Shown: piece after piece, positions 14,096 through 16,799 of the stretch
Layout of the letters: every line of letters starts with the position of its first letter
Position numbering within the stretch: the stretch's first letter is position 1
NCBI GenBank assembly: GCA_038206385.1
Contig: JBBRAW010000080.1
Span: 1-16,799 of the forward strand
Direction of reading: 5' to 3'
From: JANXSD01 sp038206385
GTDB taxonomy: Bacteria; Bacteroidota; Bacteroidia; AKYH767-A; OLB10
DNA length: 16,799 nt
Translations under genes and position numbers: made by a program
The notes under the pieces: model-generated
The model's input: only the letters and a program-made list of their open reading frames with translations
Databases searched by the model: none
Told to the model about the DNA's origin: nothing

Positions 14096-16393
14096 ATGAA
14101 AAAGAACTACTTATATATAATTCTATCTTTCTTTTTATATTCCAATATATATTCTCAATCAGCTATTATAAATGGCATTGTTAATGATAAAACCACATCA
14201 AAAACATTGCAAGCTGCAACTGTTGCTATTGATATATTAAAGTTACAAACGTTAACAGGTGAAGATGGAAAGTTTACATTTTCCTCCCTTCGTCCTGGAA
14301 CTTATACCATCGTGATAAATAAAATTGGTTATAAAAGTGAAAGAACTACAATTGATTTATCCGATAATGAGACAAAAAATATTTCAATTAATTTAGAACC
14401 CAAGTTAACAAAACTTGCAACTGTGGAAGTGTTTTCTGACAAACCAGTTACTGCTGCATCTTCAACATATATCAGTCAAATTGATTTTGAAAATCGTCCT
14501 AAAAATTCAGCACAAGATATGTTGCGATTGGTGCCGGGATTATTTATTGCGCAACATGCAGGAGGAGGGAAAGCAGAACAAATTTTTATACGTGGATTCG
14601 ATTGTGATCATGGTACCGACGTAGCCACGTATGTAGATGGGATGCCTGTTAATATGCCCAGTCATGGTCATGGGCAAGGTTATGAAGATTTGCATTTTTT
14701 AATTCCTGAAGTTGTAAAAGGAATGGAAATTTTTAAAGGTCCTTACTCGCCAAAGTTTGGTGATTTCGCAACGGGAGCTGCAGTTCAATTTAATACTTTA
14801 GATTCTATCGATAATAATCTTATTCAATTGGAATCTGGGGTTGTATCGGGAGTAAATGGAATTACTTCTAGCAGAGGTTTAGCACTTTTGAAATTGCCAG
14901 ATATGGGATCGAATATTACTTCTTACATAGCTGCTGATGTTATTAAAAACAGAGGTTACTTCGAAAATTCACAACACTTTAATAGAGTTAGTCTTTTCTC
15001 CAAAACGTCTATTGCAGTAACTGAACATAGTCACGTTCATTTTTCAGTTAGTAGTTTCGGATCTTCATGGGATGCATCTGGACAAGTACCAGAACGTGCT
15101 GTAAATGCAGGTTTAATTTCGAGATTTGGTAGCATTGATAATTCGGAAGGTGGAACAACACAACGTAATAATATTAGCTTAACGTATCATACGCAAGTTG
15201 AAGCATCGGAATTTGAAACACAAGTTTATAGCTCCACTTATCGCTTTAAATTATTTTCAAACTTTACACTCTTTTTGAATGATTCAATAAACGGAGATGA
15301 AATTGAGCAAGATGACAATAGAACAATTCGTGGATTAAATTCACATTATACCATATCTCACATGATGGGAAATATGCATAACAAATTTACTTTAGGTTAT
15401 TCATACCGTGCAGATGAAATTGAAAATGAACTTTGGCATGCTGCAAAAAGAATTCGTTTAACTGAAAGTGCACACGCGTTAATTCATGAACGCTCAACAG
15501 GAATATATGCAAATGAAGTTTTTCGTTTTAGTGATCATTTTCGTGCCGAAATAGGAGGTAGGTATGACTATTTTATTTTTGATGTGGAAGATCAATTGCC
15601 TACCGATTCTGCGCACACAAATTATTCTGGTTTTAATTACCAAACTTTATTAAGTCCTAAATTAAATTTCATTTATACTCCTTTTGATAAACTTCAAATT
15701 TTCTTGAATGCTGGAAGTGGTTTTCATTCAAATGATGCACGTAGCGTTGTGCAACAGCCAAATGATCATACTCTACCACGTGCTGACGGTGCCGAAATAG
15801 GAACGCTAATTCATTTGGGAAATAAATTTGTAATTACTACTTCATTTTGGTGGATGGATTTAGAAAATGAATTAGTATATGTTGGTGATGATGGTACAAC
15901 TGAAAACAAAGGACCAAGTAGAAGGACAGGAATCGATATTAGTGCACGACAACAATTTTCTTCGTGGCTCTTTGCGGATGTGGATATTAACATAGCTAAG
16001 AATGTATTTATTGATAAATTGTATGGAACACAATTAAAAAGTGATTATAATATTCCTCTTGCTCCAATATTAACTTCTGCAGGTGGATTAACAGCAAAAT
16101 TTCAAAATGGATTTGAAGCTGGATTGCGTTACCGTTACATGGCCGAACGACCAGCAAATGAATCTAACACTGTTAAAGCTCGAAAATATACTGTGTTAGA
16201 TTTATCAGCTAACTATAAAACTGAACATTATAAAATTGGTGTAGTAATAGAAAATATTTTCAATACAAAATGGAATGAAGCACAATTTGATACTGAATCA
16301 CGATTGCCTTTCGAAACAAAATCTGTTGATGAGTTACATTTCACCCCAGGAACGCCTTTAGCAGCTAAGTTAATAGTGGGATATATATTTTAA
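14096..16393 (+). CDS. TonB-dependent outer-membrane receptor
   Basis: The 765-residue receptor starts with a signal peptide (cleavage near residues 20-21, YSQ/SA). A carboxypeptidase-regulatory-like beta domain follows (about 22-105; GEDGKFTFSSLRPGTYTIVI), then a TonB plug (about 115-230), then a 22-strand-type barrel to the terminal phenylalanine (KLIVGYIF). The plug carries RGFDCDHGTDVATYVDGMPV and then a His-rich loop HGHGQGYEDLH at 190-200, a signature I associate with receptors that neighbour HupE-type genes. Such receptors import scarce ligands into the periplasm using TonB-ExbBD energy. As last gene of the series it probably supplies the outer-membrane step for the permease at 12930-13613. 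The first Met after the A+T-rich inverted repeat is the start. A weak terminator-like stem follows. Confidence 0.92.
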   Translation: MKKNYLYIILSFFLYSNIYSQSAIINGIVNDKTTSKTLQAATVAIDILKLQTLTGEDGKFTFSSLRPGTYTIVINKIGYKSERTTIDLSDNETKNISINLEPKLTKLATVEVFSDKPVTAASSTYISQIDFENRPKNSAQDMLRLVPGLFIAQHAGGGKAEQIFIRGFDCDHGTDVATYVDGMPVNMPSHGHGQGYEDLHFLIPEVVKGMEIFKGPYSPKFGDFATGAAVQFNTLDSIDNNLIQLESGVVSGVNGITSSRGLALLKLPDMGSNITSYIAADVIKNRGYFENSQHFNRVSLFSKTSIAVTEHSHVHFSVSSFGSSWDASGQVPERAVNAGLISRFGSIDNSEGGTTQRNNISLTYHTQVEASEFETQVYSSTYRFKLFSNFTLFLNDSINGDEIEQDDNRTIRGLNSHYTISHMMGNMHNKFTLGYSYRADEIENELWHAAKRIRLTESAHALIHERSTGIYANEVFRFSDHFRAEIGGRYDYFIFDVEDQLPTDSAHTNYSGFNYQTLLSPKLNFIYTPFDKLQIFLNAGSGFHSNDARSVVQQPNDHTLPRADGAEIGTLIHLGNKFVITTSFWWMDLENELVYVGDDGTTENKGPSRRTGIDISARQQFSSWLFADVDINIAKNVFIDKLYGTQLKSDYNIPLAPILTSAGGLTAKFQNGFEAGLRYRYMAERPANESNTVKARKYTVLDLSANYKTEHYKIGVVIENIFNTKWNEAQFDTESRLPFETKSVDELHFTPGTPLAAKLIVGYIF

Positions 16394-16799
16394 GTCGTAA
16401 TGAAATATTAAGAATATTTTAGCTTTTTCTTTTTAATACATGAAACCATTATGATGTGTTTAGAGAAAAATATTTAACTTGTCATTGAATTGATATTAAC
16501 GTCTGAGTGTGAAATAACTCCAAGTTAAGATCAAATATAAACAAATTCTAATGGTTTAAAAATAATTGAATTTGGAAGGTTTAAATTAGCGAAAAAGCTA
16601 TTTATATGTGATGGATAAATACTACTTGAATGGATTTTGTAAAGGGAAATAATTGGGAATAGTTAATCTTATTTGCCTAATAGTTATTGATAGTAAAGAT
16701 CATTCGAAAATTTGTACTTCCTACTTATCAATAAAATGAAATATTTTAATTATTTAATCGTTAAGATCATTGTTTATTTACCTAAATCCTTTAGTGAAT
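16394..16799. other. Terminal non-coding stretch
   Basis: I see no convincing gene in these 406 A+T-rich bases. An ATG at 16736 stays open to the window edge (21 codons, starting MKYFNYLIVKIIVY), which could be the beginning of a gene, but it has no recognisable promoter or homology. TTAACTTG/CAAGTTAA at 16474-16481 and 16521-16528 form a weak distant inverted repeat. Confidence 0.5.
16403..16434 (+). terminator. Weak terminator-like stem after the receptor gene
   Basis: AAATATT (16403-16409) pairs with AATATTT (16413-16419) around AAG and is followed by a T-rich stretch (16424-16434). The stem is all A·T, so the call is tentative. Confidence 0.35.

Noticed and set aside
15811..15993. Minus-strand 60-codon frame inside the TonB receptor
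   Set aside because: It is antisense to a clear barrel-coding region with no independent signal.
16736..16799. Possible start of a gene at the right edge (MKYFNYLIVKIIVY...)
   Set aside because: Only 21 codons are visible, with no promoter or homology, so it cannot be told from chance.

Overview
The window looks like a chromosomal segment of an A+T-rich member of the Bacteroidota. Three things point there. Two proteins carry type IX secretion (T9SS) C-terminal sorting domains. Several genes are preceded by Bacteroidota-type -7 boxes (TAnnTTTG) instead of a proteobacterial -35/-10. The gene families are also typical: DUF3822, a carboxypeptidase-regulatory/TonB receptor, a Bacteroidota fasciclin protein, and a LolD-like ABC ATPase with a very short leader. 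No rRNA, tRNA, CRISPR array, phage gene or transposase was recognised.

Left part (1-6650), housekeeping and unlinked genes. A truncated DUF3822 gene (minus) and a RecD/Pif1-like superfamily 1 helicase (plus) diverge from a 99-bp spacer with a -7 box on each strand. A T9SS-sorted, beta-propeller-like secreted protein follows with a GTG start. It converges on a LolD-type ABC ATPase across an unusual spacer that holds a 7-nt-period tandem repeat, a long imperfect palindrome and a perfect 17-bp hairpin. Divergent from the ATPase is a large membrane-anchored VWA-like protein. Its start should be the GTG at 4493, not the upstream TTG, which sits inside the promoter. A strong bidirectional terminator separates it from a convergent secreted fasciclin (FAS1) gene.

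Right part (7233-16393), the interesting accessory locus. A 364-bp divergent spacer contains a perfect 11-bp inverted repeat. It is followed by six co-directional genes: two tandem DUF4331 paralogues (the second with a T9SS sorting domain), an exported TPR protein, a HupE/UreJ-type membrane protein overlapping the TPR gene by 17 bp, a small membrane-anchored Cys/His-rich protein, and a TonB-dependent receptor with a His-rich plug. Hairpins after the second DUF4331 gene and at the end of the small gene suggest graded expression along the series. Taken together the set looks like an envelope-spanning uptake system: surface and periplasmic DUF4331 proteins, an outer-membrane TonB receptor, and an inner-membrane HupE permease. 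The substrate is plausibly a transition metal, from HupE family knowledge and the His/Cys-rich partners. No function has been established for DUF4331 as far as I know, so this is a hypothesis.

The last 406 bases hold no convincing gene.
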